This document shows positions 8,216 to 16,525 of a DNA stretch of 64,000 bases, in pieces; the first letter of the stretch is position 1; the number at the start of each line of letters is the position of its first letter. A program made the translations under genes and the position numbers. Below the pieces are notes generated by a model. The model was not told the DNA's origin. It worked only from the letters and a program-made list of their open reading frames with translations, and searched no databases. Location of the stretch: positions 3,596,001 to 3,660,000 of the forward strand of contig OY776214.1 of the NCBI GenBank assembly GCA_963675425.1, in the 5' to 3' direction. This stretch comes from Sporobacter sp963675425 (GTDB lineage Bacteria > Bacillota > Clostridia > Oscillospirales > Oscillospiraceae).

Positions 8216-8662
8216 ATGAAAATACTGATTGACGCTGACGGCTGCCCGGTTGTGGACCAGGCTGTCCGGCTGGCAAAGCGTTACCGGATTGACTGTTTGA
8301 TTCTCTGTGATACGTCCCACGTCTTCAATAAGGACGGGGCCGCCACGCTGACCTTTTCAAAGGGCGCCGACAGCGTGGATTTCGCGCTGGTCAACCGCGT
8401 TTCGGCCGGCGATATCGTTATCACGCAGGATTACGGGCTTGCGGCCATGTGCCTGTCCCGAAATGCCGTTGTCGTCAATCAGGACGGGATGCCGTACACC
8501 GCCGACAATATCGACGCACTGCTGCTGGCCCGCCACACCGCCCGAAAAATCCGCGCCTCGGGCGGCCGGCTGAAGGGGCCGCCGAAAAGAACCGCAGCCC
8601 AGAACCAGACGTTTGAAGCCGAGCTGACACGCCTGCTGGATGACAGGACGGGGGGACAATGA
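8216..8662 (+). CDS. YaiI/YqxD family protein (DUF188)
   Basis: A 148-residue member of the UPF0178/DUF188 family, which has a PIN/NYN-like nuclease fold and no firmly established role. The conserved opening ILIDADGCPVV, the middle GDIVITQDYGLA and the basic RLKGPPKRT segment are all present, as in YaiI and YqxD. It follows the Gre factor closely. A hairpin with an AT-rich tail at 8718-8741 probably ends the pair. Confidence 0.9.
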   Translation: MKILIDADGCPVVDQAVRLAKRYRIDCLILCDTSHVFNKDGAATLTFSKGADSVDFALVNRVSAGDIVITQDYGLAAMCLSRNAVVVNQDGMPYTADNIDALLLARHTARKIRASGGRLKGPPKRTAAQNQTFEAELTRLLDDRTGGQ

Positions 8663-8717
8663 TGACGCCTATGCTATGAAAAGAACGGCGTGTGATTGCC
8701 GAACTAAACGCTACGAA

Positions 8718-8741
8718 GAGGCCTGCAGACTGCACGGCCTC
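8718..8741 (+). terminator. Hairpin terminator after the yqxD-like gene
   Basis: GAGGCC and GGCCTC arms (with a partly paired TGCAG/CTGCA centre) followed by ATTTATTATA. Confidence 0.5.
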
Positions 8742-8757
8742 ATTTATTATATACTGC

Positions 8758-8805
8758 TTGACAATATATAGACGTCCGATATATAGTATAGATGATCTAT
8801 ATATC
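8758..8805 (+). promoter_or_regulatory. Promoter and palindromic operator of the padR gene
   Basis: TTGACA (8758-8763) and TATAGT (8782-8787), 18 nt apart. A perfect 9-bp inverted repeat GATATATAG-N10-CTATATATC (8778-8786 and 8797-8805) covers the -10 box and ends next to the ribosome-binding site. This is the expected layout for PadR self-repression. Confidence 0.7.
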
Positions 8806-8817
8806 AGGAGGCGAAAC

Positions 8818-9165
8818 ATGGCTATTGACAAAAGCCTGCTGACCGGCAGCACGACGATGCTGGTGCTCAAGCTGCTGGACGGACAGGATATGTACGGATA
8901 TCAGATGATCGAAGAACTGGCGCGGCGCTCGGACCGCACCTTTGAGCTGAAGGCCGGGACGCTGTATCCGCTGCTGCACACGCTGGAGGACAAGGAGTTG
9001 ATTCGTTCTTATGAGAAGGACGAAAAAACGCAGCGGCCCCGCCGGTATTATCAGCTCAGCCGGAAAGGCAAAAAGCTTCTGGCCGACAAGCAAGCCGAGT
9101 GGACGGTGTACACAGGCGCGGTCAACCGTGTCCTGCGGGGAGGTGCTTTGCTTGCCGATGCCTGA
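8818..9165 (+). CDS. PadR-family transcriptional regulator
   Basis: A 115-residue PadR winged-helix regulator of the short (subfamily 2) type. It has the typical opening (LLTGSTTMLVLKLLDGQDMYGYQMIEEL), the KAGTLYPLLHTLEDKELI recognition segment and the RRYYQLSRKGKKLL wing. The ATG at 8818 follows CAGGAGG. A palindrome over its own -10 box argues for autorepression. The next gene overlaps its 3' end, so the regulator and the membrane protein form one unit; PadR genes are often paired in this way with the membrane protein they control. Confidence 0.92.
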   Translation: MAIDKSLLTGSTTMLVLKLLDGQDMYGYQMIEELARRSDRTFELKAGTLYPLLHTLEDKELIRSYEKDEKTQRPRRYYQLSRKGKKLLADKQAEWTVYTGAVNRVLRGGALLADA

Positions 9166-10588
9166 AAACTTCAAGGACTATACCGAACTCGTAATCGGAC
9201 AACTGCGCTGGAAAAAGGCCCGGCCCGTTATCGAACAGGAGATTGAAACGCACCTGTGTGACCAGCGCGACGCGCTGATGAAAAGCGGCCTGGACGAGGA
9301 CGCGGCCACACGCGAATCCATCCGTCAGATGGGCGACGCCGTACAGGTCGGTACCGCGCTTGACCGTGTCCATCGTCCAAAGCCGGCATGGGATATGCTC
9401 GCGCTGACCATGCTGCTGGCGCTCATGGGCTTATTCATAAACCTGTTTTTAACCTACGACAGTGATTTCCCTATGAAGCCCCTTTTAAACGCAGCGGCCA
9501 TACTGCTGGGTGCAGGCTGTATGCTGGGCGCGTATTTTCTGGATTTTACAATTCTCGGCAAACGTCCGCTGCTTGTTTACTTTGGCACAGTGCTCACCGT
9601 CGTATTATTATGCTCACTTCCGGGACAGCCGAAGATCTACGGACAATATTATTATGTTGAGTATGTGCTGCTGCTGTTTCCGCTGGCCTTTGCCGCCCTG
9701 CTGTATCGTCTGCGCGGCCGGAGATACGCCGGACTGCTTTTGTCGCTTGCCGGAATGCTACCCTTAAGTTTTGGCTGTCTGCTCGTTCCGTCTGCCATGG
9801 GTTTTGCCATCACGGTCGTGTCCGCACTGACTCTAATGCTCGTTGCCGCGGCCGGAGACTGGTTTTCAATCGGCCGGGTTCGTTCGCTCATTTTGATCGG
9901 CGGCGTGGTTCTGACAGCCGCCGTTCTGCTTTGGCTTCTTAACTGGAGGTATTTTATCCCGGGGTATTTAATCCGGCGCGTTGCCGCTGCCTTCAATCCG
10001 TGGAACGACCCTTTGGGGGCGGGCTGGCAGGGCATTATTGTCCGGGAGCTGGTCAGTGGCGGACATTTTATTGGCCACGGGGCAACGGGACCCTACAGTA
10101 CCAACGTTCCCGAATTTTCCGCAATGGATACGAATTTTCTGCTGACATGGCTTATTCATAATGTCGGCTGGATTGCCTTCATTATCGTTATGGCGGTTTT
10201 CGCGGCATTTTTATTCGTCGGCTTCAGGCTATGCTTTAAGCAAAAGAATATGCTTGGCAGAGCCGTTTTTCTAGCCGTGATGCTCACACTGGCGCTTCAG
10301 ACGTTGTTCTATGTCGCTTCGAATCTGGGGTTTATCCTTTTTTCTTCCATACTGCCGCTCGTCTCTTACGGAAATACGGCGACCATCGTCAATATGGCAC
10401 TCATCGGCGTGATGCTCTCCGCCGTCCGCACCGGCTCGCTTGTAAAAGACAGACCGCTAGAACGCCATGCCTCGGAAAGGCGGCTGTGCCGGCTGATCAC
10501 CGAACCGGTACGCCAGGCAGTAGCGCGGCGGCTGCGATGGCAGGACGGTGAGCTGACGATTTCTTTCAAGCGGCGCTCCGGGTTGTAA
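9158..10588 (+). CDS. SEDS-family (FtsW/RodA/SpoVE) membrane protein with N-terminal prefix domain
   Basis: A 476-residue polytopic protein. Residues 1-75 form a soluble helical region (EIETHLCDQRDALMKSGLDEDAA...IRQMGDA) of the permease-prefix type often found beside PadR regulators. About ten membrane segments follow. The late signature PLVSYGNTATIVN corresponds to the SEDS PFVSYGG motif and supports the FtsW/RodA family, which polymerises peptidoglycan glycan strands. The prefix domain and PadR control are unlike the canonical division or elongasome genes, so this is probably an accessory, inducible polymerase. Start choice is open: ATG at 9158, or TTG at 9152, which is better spaced from GGGGAGG. 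Confidence 0.82.
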   Translation: MPENFKDYTELVIGQLRWKKARPVIEQEIETHLCDQRDALMKSGLDEDAATRESIRQMGDAVQVGTALDRVHRPKPAWDMLALTMLLALMGLFINLFLTYDSDFPMKPLLNAAAILLGAGCMLGAYFLDFTILGKRPLLVYFGTVLTVVLLCSLPGQPKIYGQYYYVEYVLLLFPLAFAALLYRLRGRRYAGLLLSLAGMLPLSFGCLLVPSAMGFAITVVSALTLMLVAAAGDWFSIGRVRSLILIGGVVLTAAVLLWLLNWRYFIPGYLIRRVAAAFNPWNDPLGAGWQGIIVRELVSGGHFIGHGATGPYSTNVPEFSAMDTNFLLTWLIHNVGWIAFIIVMAVFAAFLFVGFRLCFKQKNMLGRAVFLAVMLTLALQTLFYVASNLGFILFSSILPLVSYGNTATIVNMALIGVMLSAVRTGSLVKDRPLERHASERRLCRLITEPVRQAVARRLRWQDGELTISFKRRSGL

Positions 10589-10796
10589 TAAACATCATGA
10601 GGACGGTTACATACACTGGTTTATAATGCGTCGCTTTTTATAGCCGAACGCGTATTACCCGCCGCTTTTGGTACATGACTTCTTCCCTATCACATCATGG
10701 CAGCGAAGAAGCACCAATGATCAGGGCTTAATCAGCCGTCTATTTAGTTTACCGCATAAAAGTTTTAAAGCGTTAAATTTTTTTCAGGCCGGAGTA

Positions 10797-10825
10797 TTGA
10801 CACCACCCCGGCGGTATGTTAAAGT
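10797..10825 (+). promoter_or_regulatory. Promoter of the aromatic amino-acid operon leader
   Basis: TTGACA (10797-10802), 17-nt spacer, TAAAGT (10820-10825). Transcription would begin near 10832, about 20 nt before the leader peptide start, giving a leader of roughly 300 nt before aroF. Confidence 0.7.
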
Positions 10826-10853
10826 AAGGCAACATCACGTACAGAGGTACCAT

Positions 10854-10946
10854 ATGAAAAATGTGTTTTTTGCAGCTTCATATTATTACTTTTACTTTTT
10901 TTGGACGAAGGTAAAAGCGATTACTGCTGCAACAAACGCCATATGA
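10854..10946 (+). CDS. Aromatic-rich leader peptide of the aro operon
   Basis: A 30-codon open frame preceded by AGAGGT. Ten of the first 17 residues are aromatic: Phe5-Phe6, then Tyr10 to Trp17 reading YYYFYFFW, followed by a neutral tail and TGA at 10944-10946. It lies between a promoter and an intrinsic terminator in front of DAHP synthase. This is the composition expected of a ribosome-stalling leader peptide that senses charged tRNA-Phe and tRNA-Tyr (and Trp through one codon). The peptide itself is unlikely to have another job. The known enterobacterial equivalents are pheL and trpL; the identity here is inferred from sequence only. Confidence 0.85.
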   Translation: MKNVFFAASYYYFYFFWTKVKAITAATNAI

Positions 10947-10997
10947 AAATCCGGTAAAACGGAAAAGAGCGTATGAGAGGCCTGCAGAGTAATCGCT
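10916..10997 (+). promoter_or_regulatory. Antiterminator helix of the aro leader
   Basis: Segment 10916-10931, the codons just after the aromatic run, pairs with 10983-10997. Ten uninterrupted pairs (AGCGATTACT with AGTAATCGCT) are followed by five more (CTGCA with TGCAG) after a one-nucleotide bulge. The second strand includes the 5' arm core, the loop and the first bases of the 3' arm of the terminator, so the two structures exclude each other. A ribosome stalled in the Tyr/Phe run leaves 10916-10931 free; one that reaches the stop covers it. Confidence 0.75.
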
Positions 10998-11020
10998 GCA
11001 AGGCCTCCTTTTGTTTGTTC
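10977..11020 (+). terminator. Intrinsic terminator (attenuator) before aroF
   Basis: GAGGCCTGCAG (10977-10987) pairs with CTGCAAGGCCTC (10996-11007), giving 11 bp with one bulged A and an 8-nt loop, followed by CTTTTGTTTGTT. It lies 120 nt upstream of aroF, within the leader, and is therefore an attenuator rather than an end-of-gene terminator. Confidence 0.85.
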
Positions 11021-11139
11021 TTTGACGCTGGAAAGCTCTGGTTATATGTGAATCCCCGCTGCCTGCAGGGAAATATAAAAAGAAACTAACGATTACTTTA
11101 CGATTTACAAACTATCAGTATTTAAAGGAGGACGACAAA

Positions 11140-12141
11140 ATGGTCGCAGTATTAAAGCCCGGCGCCACACAACAGCAGATTGATAACCTGACCAAATGGT
11201 TTAAGAGCAGAGGCCTTGATGTGCATGTATCCGTCGGCGAGTACCGGACGATCTTAGGGCTCATCGGCGATACGAGCACAATTGACACGGAGCTTCTGGA
11301 GGGACTGGACATAATCGAGTCCGTCACGCGCATCACAGAATCGTTTAAAAGCGCCAATCGTAAATTCCACCCGGACGACTCAATCGTCGATATCGGCGGC
11401 GTTAAAATCGGCGGCGGACATTTCCAGCTGATCGCCGGCCCCTGCTCCGTTGAAACGCCCGAGCAGATTTTAGGAATCGCCAAAAGCGTCAAGGCCTCCG
11501 GCGCTGCGATCCTGCGCGGCGGCGCCTTTAAGCCGCGCACATCACCGTATGATTTCCAGGGCCTCAAGGCCGAGGGTATTGAGCTTTTGCTGGAAGCCAA
11601 AAAACAGACCGGCATGCCCATCGTCACCGAGATCATGAACGCCAATCACCTGCCGCTTTTTGAGCAGGTCGACGTCATCCAGGTTGGCGCGCGCAACATG
11701 CAGAACTTCGAGCTTTTAAAGGAGTTGGGCAAGACGAACAAGCCGATCCTGTTAAAGCGCGGCCTGGCCAACACGCTCAAGGAACTGCTTATGAGCGCGG
11801 AATATATCATGTCGGAGGGCAATGAGCAGGTATTGCTCTGTGAACGCGGTATCCGCACCTTTGAAACGTATACGCGCAACACGCTGGACCTGTCGGCCGT
11901 GCCGATGCTCCGCGAGCTGACCCATCTGCCTATCGTTGTAGACCCCAGCCACGCCACGGGCACGTCCAAACTGGTAAAACCCATGGCAATGGCCGCCGCA
12001 GCATCCGGCGCCGACGCCATTATGATTGAGGTGCACAACTGCCCGCAATGCGCGCTGTGCGACGGAGCACAGTCATTAACGCCGGAGCAGTTTGAAGACG
12101 TGGCGGATAAAGTACGCCGCATCCGCGAGGTGATCGCCTGA
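11140..12141 (+). CDS. aroF: 3-deoxy-7-phosphoheptulonate (DAHP) synthase, type I-beta
   Basis: Condenses phosphoenolpyruvate and erythrose 4-phosphate, the first step of the shikimate pathway. The 333-residue protein has an N-terminal ferredoxin-like regulatory domain (about 1-70) and the I-beta barrel, with metal ligand Cys102 in AGPCSVE, ILRGGAFKPRTSPYDFQG, and VDPSHATG near the end. In Thermotoga this N-terminal domain gives feedback inhibition by Tyr and Phe; the same is likely here. The start follows AAAGGAGG. It is the first gene after the aromatic attenuator, and its TGA shares one base with the tyrA ATG. Confidence 0.96.
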   Translation: MVAVLKPGATQQQIDNLTKWFKSRGLDVHVSVGEYRTILGLIGDTSTIDTELLEGLDIIESVTRITESFKSANRKFHPDDSIVDIGGVKIGGGHFQLIAGPCSVETPEQILGIAKSVKASGAAILRGGAFKPRTSPYDFQGLKAEGIELLLEAKKQTGMPIVTEIMNANHLPLFEQVDVIQVGARNMQNFELLKELGKTNKPILLKRGLANTLKELLMSAEYIMSEGNEQVLLCERGIRTFETYTRNTLDLSAVPMLRELTHLPIVVDPSHATGTSKLVKPMAMAAAASGADAIMIEVHNCPQCALCDGAQSLTPEQFEDVADKVRRIREVIA

Positions 12142-12977
12142 TGAATGTCGGCATCGCGGGGCTTGGCCTCATCGGCGGCTCGCTGGCCAAGGCGTATAAA
12201 AGCCAGCCAGGCCATACTGTTTTCGGTTATGACATTGACGAGAGCATCCTTGGCATCGCTCAGATCGCCGGCGCGGTGGACGCGCCGCTCGACCAGGATA
12301 CCATCGGCCAGTGCGACGTGATTTTGATTGCCGTCTATCCCAGGACGGCTGTGGAGTTTTTAAAGCGCATAGCGCCCGATATCCGGAAGGACGCGCTTGT
12401 GATAGACTGCTGCGGCGTCAAGCGCTCTGTCTGCAGTGCGTGTTTTAAGATTGCCCAAGAGTACGGCTTCACCTTCGTGGGGGGGCATCCGATGGCCGGC
12501 ACGCATAATTCCGGCTTTAAGTACAGCCGCGATACGCTTTTCAAGGGCGCGGCCATGATCCTCGTCCCGCCTGTTTACGATGACGTCATGCTCTTTGACC
12601 GCATTGAAAAGGCGCTGGGGCCCGTCGGCTTCGGGCATTTGACGGTCACAACGGCCGAAATGCATGACAAGATGATCGCCTTTACTTCTCAGATGGCGCA
12701 TATTGTCTCCAACGCCTATATTAAAAGCCCGACGGCGCACGAGCACAAGGGCTTTTCAGCCGGCAGTTATAAGGACCTTACGCGCGTAGCGTGGCTCAAC
12801 CCTGATATGTGGTCCGAGCTTTTTCTGGAAAACAGCGATATGCTCATCAATGAGCTTGACATTCTGATCGCTGCGCTGGCGCAGTACCGCGCCGCGCTGG
12901 AATCCGATGATCGGGACACCCTGCGCCGTCTCCTCGACGAGGGCGCAAAAATCAAAGAGGAAGTGGACGGCCAGTGA
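12141..12977 (+). CDS. tyrA: Prephenate dehydrogenase
   Basis: Oxidative decarboxylation of prephenate to 4-hydroxyphenylpyruvate, the tyrosine branch. The 278-residue protein has the NAD motif GLGLIGGSLA (7-16) and the conserved GGHPMAGTHNSG. No ACT domain is fused. It overlaps aroF by 1 nt and aroB by 4 nt, so it is translationally coupled within the operon. Length is typical of the stand-alone Firmicutes enzyme. Confidence 0.94.
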   Translation: MNVGIAGLGLIGGSLAKAYKSQPGHTVFGYDIDESILGIAQIAGAVDAPLDQDTIGQCDVILIAVYPRTAVEFLKRIAPDIRKDALVIDCCGVKRSVCSACFKIAQEYGFTFVGGHPMAGTHNSGFKYSRDTLFKGAAMILVPPVYDDVMLFDRIEKALGPVGFGHLTVTTAEMHDKMIAFTSQMAHIVSNAYIKSPTAHEHKGFSAGSYKDLTRVAWLNPDMWSELFLENSDMLINELDILIAALAQYRAALESDDRDTLRRLLDEGAKIKEEVDGQ

Positions 12978-14023
12978 ATACGGTAACGGTAAACGCCTCC
13001 AAAACATATGACATTCTGATCGGTGCGGGGCTTCTTAAAAACGCCGGGCAGTACATCCGGCCTATCGTGAAAGGCGGCACAGCCGCCCTTGTGACAGACG
13101 ATATTGTCAACGGGCTGTACGGCGAGTCGTTGACGAAAACGCTGTCAGCATCGGGGCTGAACATCCTCACATACGTCATTAAAAATGGCGAGGCTTCCAA
13201 AAACGCCGGGCAACTTATTGACCTGCTCAATTTCCTGGCCGATCATCACCTGACGCGTACAGACGCCGTCATTGCTCTGGGCGGCGGCGTTGTGGGCGAT
13301 CTGGCCGGCTTCGCGGCGGCCTCGTACATGCGCGGCATCCGTTTCGTCCAGATACCGACGACGCTCCTGGCTGCGGTTGATTCCTCAGTCGGCGGCAAAA
13401 CAGCCATTGATTTAAACGCCGGAAAAAACCTCGCCGGCGCGTTTTACCAGCCGGAGCTCGTCCTGTGCGATTACACGCTTTTAGACACGCTCAAGCCGAA
13501 AGTCTTCACTGACGGCATGGCCGAGGTCATAAAATACGGCGTCATCGCCGACCGGGAGCTTTTTGAAATGCTCAAACAACCGGCGAAGCCGCAGCTGGAG
13601 GAGATTATCACGCGCTGCGTGTCCATCAAGCGCGATATCGTTGCCGACGACGAGTTTGAAACCGGGCCGCGCAAGCTGTTAAATTTCGGCCACACTGTCG
13701 GCCACGCCGTCGAGCATCTGAGCGCTTACGAGCTGTCTCACGGCACGTCTGTGGCCATCGGCATGGCCGTCATGGCGCGCGCCTGCGCTAAAAGCGGCCT
13801 GTGTGCCAAACGTGACGCGCAGGAGATCGTCGCCCTCATTGAGGCGGCAGGCCTCCCTGTCCTAACGGAACGCTCTGCCGCCGAGCTGGCTCAAGCAGCC
13901 CTCAGCGACAAGAAACGCAGCGGGGACTCGATCACTGTCACTGTCGTGGAGAGCATTGGCCACTGCATTTTGAAAGACATGCCTGTAACTGAGCTGGAAA
14001 GCTTTATCAAACTTGGGTTATAG
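12974..14023 (+). CDS. aroB: 3-dehydroquinate synthase
   Basis: Converts DAHP to 3-dehydroquinate, the second shikimate step, using NAD and a divalent metal. Motifs seen are ALGGGVVGDLAGF, the IPTTLLAAVDSSVGGKT region and the metal-binding LLNFGHTVGHAVE. It starts with GTG at 12974 within the tyrA end (GTGA overlap). Full length at 349 residues. Confidence 0.96.
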   Translation: MNTVTVNASKTYDILIGAGLLKNAGQYIRPIVKGGTAALVTDDIVNGLYGESLTKTLSASGLNILTYVIKNGEASKNAGQLIDLLNFLADHHLTRTDAVIALGGGVVGDLAGFAAASYMRGIRFVQIPTTLLAAVDSSVGGKTAIDLNAGKNLAGAFYQPELVLCDYTLLDTLKPKVFTDGMAEVIKYGVIADRELFEMLKQPAKPQLEEIITRCVSIKRDIVADDEFETGPRKLLNFGHTVGHAVEHLSAYELSHGTSVAIGMAVMARACAKSGLCAKRDAQEIVALIEAAGLPVLTERSAAELAQAALSDKKRSGDSITVTVVESIGHCILKDMPVTELESFIKLGL

Positions 14024-14037
14024 CTGGAGAGACCATT

Positions 14038-15303
14038 ATGGATATTAAAATAACAAAACCCGCTTACGGCGGGACAATCAAAGCCATCGCATCCAAATCT
14101 CAGGCACACCGCCTACTCATTGCCTCCGCCCTCGCCGACGCGCCGACGCGACTTGTCTGTGGGGAAACCTCCGACGATATTAACGCCACGGTCCAGTGCC
14201 TCACAGCGCTGGATGCCCGGATCAATTATGACGGCAGCGCTTTTGACGTCACACCCATTCCCTGCCCCGTCCCAGCCGGGCGAACACTGGACTGCGGGGA
14301 AAGCGGCTCGACGCTCCGATTTATGCTGCCCGTCGCCTGCGCGTTGGGGGCCGGGGGCACTTTCTTGATGGGCGGCCGTCTGCCGTCGCGCCCACTTTCC
14401 CCGTTGTATGAGGAGCTGACAGGTCACGGCTGTGCCCTGTCGATGACGGGCGCATCGCCGCTGTACACGGGCGGGCACCTCATCGGCGGCCGGTTTTTGA
14501 TACCGGGCAATATCTCCTCCCAGTTCATCAGCGGCCTGCTTTTTGCCCTGCCGCTCGTGGATGAGGACAGCCTCATTGAGATTGGCGGCGTTGTCGAATC
14601 CCGGCCGTATATCGATATGACGCTGGCGGCTTTAAAAGTCTTCGGCATCAGCATCAAACCAAACGCACAAAGCTTCACCGTGCCCGGCCGTCAGCGCTAT
14701 GTCTCCCCCGGCGCGCTCACCGTCGAGGGCGATTGGTCCAACGCGGCGTTCTGGCTGGCACTCGGGGCTATTGGCCCGCACAGCGTAACCGTTACAAACC
14801 TTGACATGGAATCCACGCAGGGCGACAAGGCTGTTGTCGCGTTCTTAAAACGCTTCGGCGCTGAGGTCACGATTGACAGCCAGACGGTAACGATCTCGCG
14901 CGGCAACCTGCACGGCATCGACATCGACGCCGGGGACACCCCGGACCTGGTGCCTATCCTGGCTGCCGTCGCCGCCGTGAGCGGCGGGCAGACGGTCATC
15001 TCCAACGCCAACAGGCTGCGCATCAAGGAAAGCGACCGGCTAAAAACCGTTACCGAGACGCTCTCGTCGCTCGGTGCGGATATCGCTGAAACGGCGGACG
15101 GTCTCATTATCAACGGAAAAGCGCATCTGGACGGCGGCATTGTCAGCTCCCACGGGGATCACCGCATCGCCATGACGGCGGCGGTTATCTCGACAGCCTG
15201 CCGCGAAGCTGTTACAATACAAAGGGCGGAAGCCGTCAGTAAATCGTATCCGGGCTTCTTCGAGGCTTTAGCGGCTCTGGGCGGCGTTTTTGAGGAGCTT
15301 TAG
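14038..15303 (+). CDS. aroA: 3-phosphoshikimate 1-carboxyvinyltransferase (EPSP synthase)
   Basis: Transfers the enolpyruvyl group of PEP to shikimate 3-phosphate. The 421-residue protein begins with the substrate motif KSQAHR, has CGESGSTLRFMLPVA in the PEP/glyphosate region, and RIKESDRL and GDHRIAM towards the C-terminus. All core motifs are intact. ATG at 14038 follows CTGGAGAG, 14 nt after aroB. Confidence 0.95.
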   Translation: MDIKITKPAYGGTIKAIASKSQAHRLLIASALADAPTRLVCGETSDDINATVQCLTALDARINYDGSAFDVTPIPCPVPAGRTLDCGESGSTLRFMLPVACALGAGGTFLMGGRLPSRPLSPLYEELTGHGCALSMTGASPLYTGGHLIGGRFLIPGNISSQFISGLLFALPLVDEDSLIEIGGVVESRPYIDMTLAALKVFGISIKPNAQSFTVPGRQRYVSPGALTVEGDWSNAAFWLALGAIGPHSVTVTNLDMESTQGDKAVVAFLKRFGAEVTIDSQTVTISRGNLHGIDIDAGDTPDLVPILAAVAAVSGGQTVISNANRLRIKESDRLKTVTETLSSLGADIAETADGLIINGKAHLDGGIVSSHGDHRIAMTAAVISTACREAVTIQRAEAVSKSYPGFFEALAALGGVFEEL

Positions 15304-15405
15304 GATCATTCAAACCAGCTGCTCCGCTTACCCCAAAGTAAACAACGCGCGTGTGACTTTACCATTACGCGCGCCTACAAATAAAACGAAGGGCCTGAAC
15401 GCTAT

Positions 15406-16488
15406 ATGTCTTCCATGACCGGCAAAAATATCAAGATATCAATCTTTGGCCAGTCGCACGCGCCGGGCATCGGCGTCGTGATTGACGGGCTGCCGGCAGG
15501 CCGCCGGCTCGACCTCGCGGCGCTGGGCGCTTTTCTCGCGCGACGCGCCCCCGGCGGCTCAAAAATCAGCACACAACGCAAGGAGGCCGACCTGCCGGAA
15601 TTCCTGTCGGGCCTCAAGGACGGCGTCACCTGCGGCGCGCCGCTGGCGGCTGTCATCCGCAATACGGACACGCGCTCCGGTGATTACGACGAATTAAAGG
15701 ATATACCGCGCCCCGCGCACGCTGATTACACGGCGCAGCTTAAATACAAAGGCGCGCAGGATGTGGCCGGCGGCGGCCACTTTTCCGGTCGGCTCACCGC
15801 GCCCTTATGCATTGCCGGCGGCATCTGCCTCCAGCTGCTGGAAAAAGAAAACATCCACATCGCCGCACACATTGCATCCATCGGTACGATTTACGACGCG
15901 GCGTTTGACCCCGTTAATATAAGCCCCGACGTATTCCCCGCGCTCCGGACGGTTGAGCTGCCCGTGCTCGACCAAAACCGCGGCAAGGACATGCTCGACG
16001 CGATTGAAGACGTCCGCAAGCAGGGCGACTCTCTCGGCGGCGTCGTCGAATGCGCCGCTGTCGGCGTGTCCGGCGGACTGGGCGACCCGATTTTTGACGG
16101 GATGGAAAACCGTATCGCGTCGCTCGTTTTCGGCATACCCGCCGTCAAGGGGATTGAGTTCGGCAGCGGCTTTGCCGGCTCGTCCCTAACCGGCTCGGAG
16201 AACAACGACGGCTTCAGGATAGCCGAGGACGGAACCGTCCGCACCTGCACCAACAACCACGGCGGTATCCTCGGCGGCATCACCTCGGGCATGCCGATCC
16301 TCTTTCGCACAGCCTTTAAGCCGACGCCGTCCATTGCCAAGGAGCAAAACAGTGTCAGCCTGTCAAAAGGCGAAAACGTCAAGCTGCGCGTCAAGGGCCG
16401 GCACGACCCCTGTATCGTTCCCCGTGCCGTGCCGTGTGTCGAGGCCGCGGCGGCCATAGCCATCTTTGATGCATTCCTCGATGCCTGA
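15406..16488 (+). CDS. aroC: Chorismate synthase
   Basis: Forms chorismate from EPSP with reduced FMN. The 360-residue protein shows the family pattern: FGQSHAPGIGVVIDGLPAG at the N-terminus, RPAHADYTAQLKYKG, the GGGHFSGRLTAP flavin region, and NNHGGILGGITSGMP. A 102-nt spacer separates it from aroA; it holds a GCGCGT/ACGCGC hairpin but no obvious promoter. The chosen ATG (15406) has only a weak GAAGG upstream; ATG at 15415 is an alternative. Confidence 0.94.
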   Translation: MSSMTGKNIKISIFGQSHAPGIGVVIDGLPAGRRLDLAALGAFLARRAPGGSKISTQRKEADLPEFLSGLKDGVTCGAPLAAVIRNTDTRSGDYDELKDIPRPAHADYTAQLKYKGAQDVAGGGHFSGRLTAPLCIAGGICLQLLEKENIHIAAHIASIGTIYDAAFDPVNISPDVFPALRTVELPVLDQNRGKDMLDAIEDVRKQGDSLGGVVECAAVGVSGGLGDPIFDGMENRIASLVFGIPAVKGIEFGSGFAGSSLTGSENNDGFRIAEDGTVRTCTNNHGGILGGITSGMPILFRTAFKPTPSIAKEQNSVSLSKGENVKLRVKGRHDPCIVPRAVPCVEAAAAIAIFDAFLDA

Positions 16489-16525
16489 TTACCTGAATAT
16501 TTAATTTTTCGGAAGGAGAAAGATA

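Noticed and set aside
8718..8741. Similarity of this hairpin to the aro attenuator stem (both contain GAGGCCTGCAG)
   Set aside because: Only 11 shared bases in two GC-rich hairpins, with no other shared sequence; probably coincidence.
10589..10796. Possible T-box upstream of the aromatic operon
   Set aside because: No T-box sequence or AG-bulge/specifier arrangement is visible; the leader peptide explains the control better.
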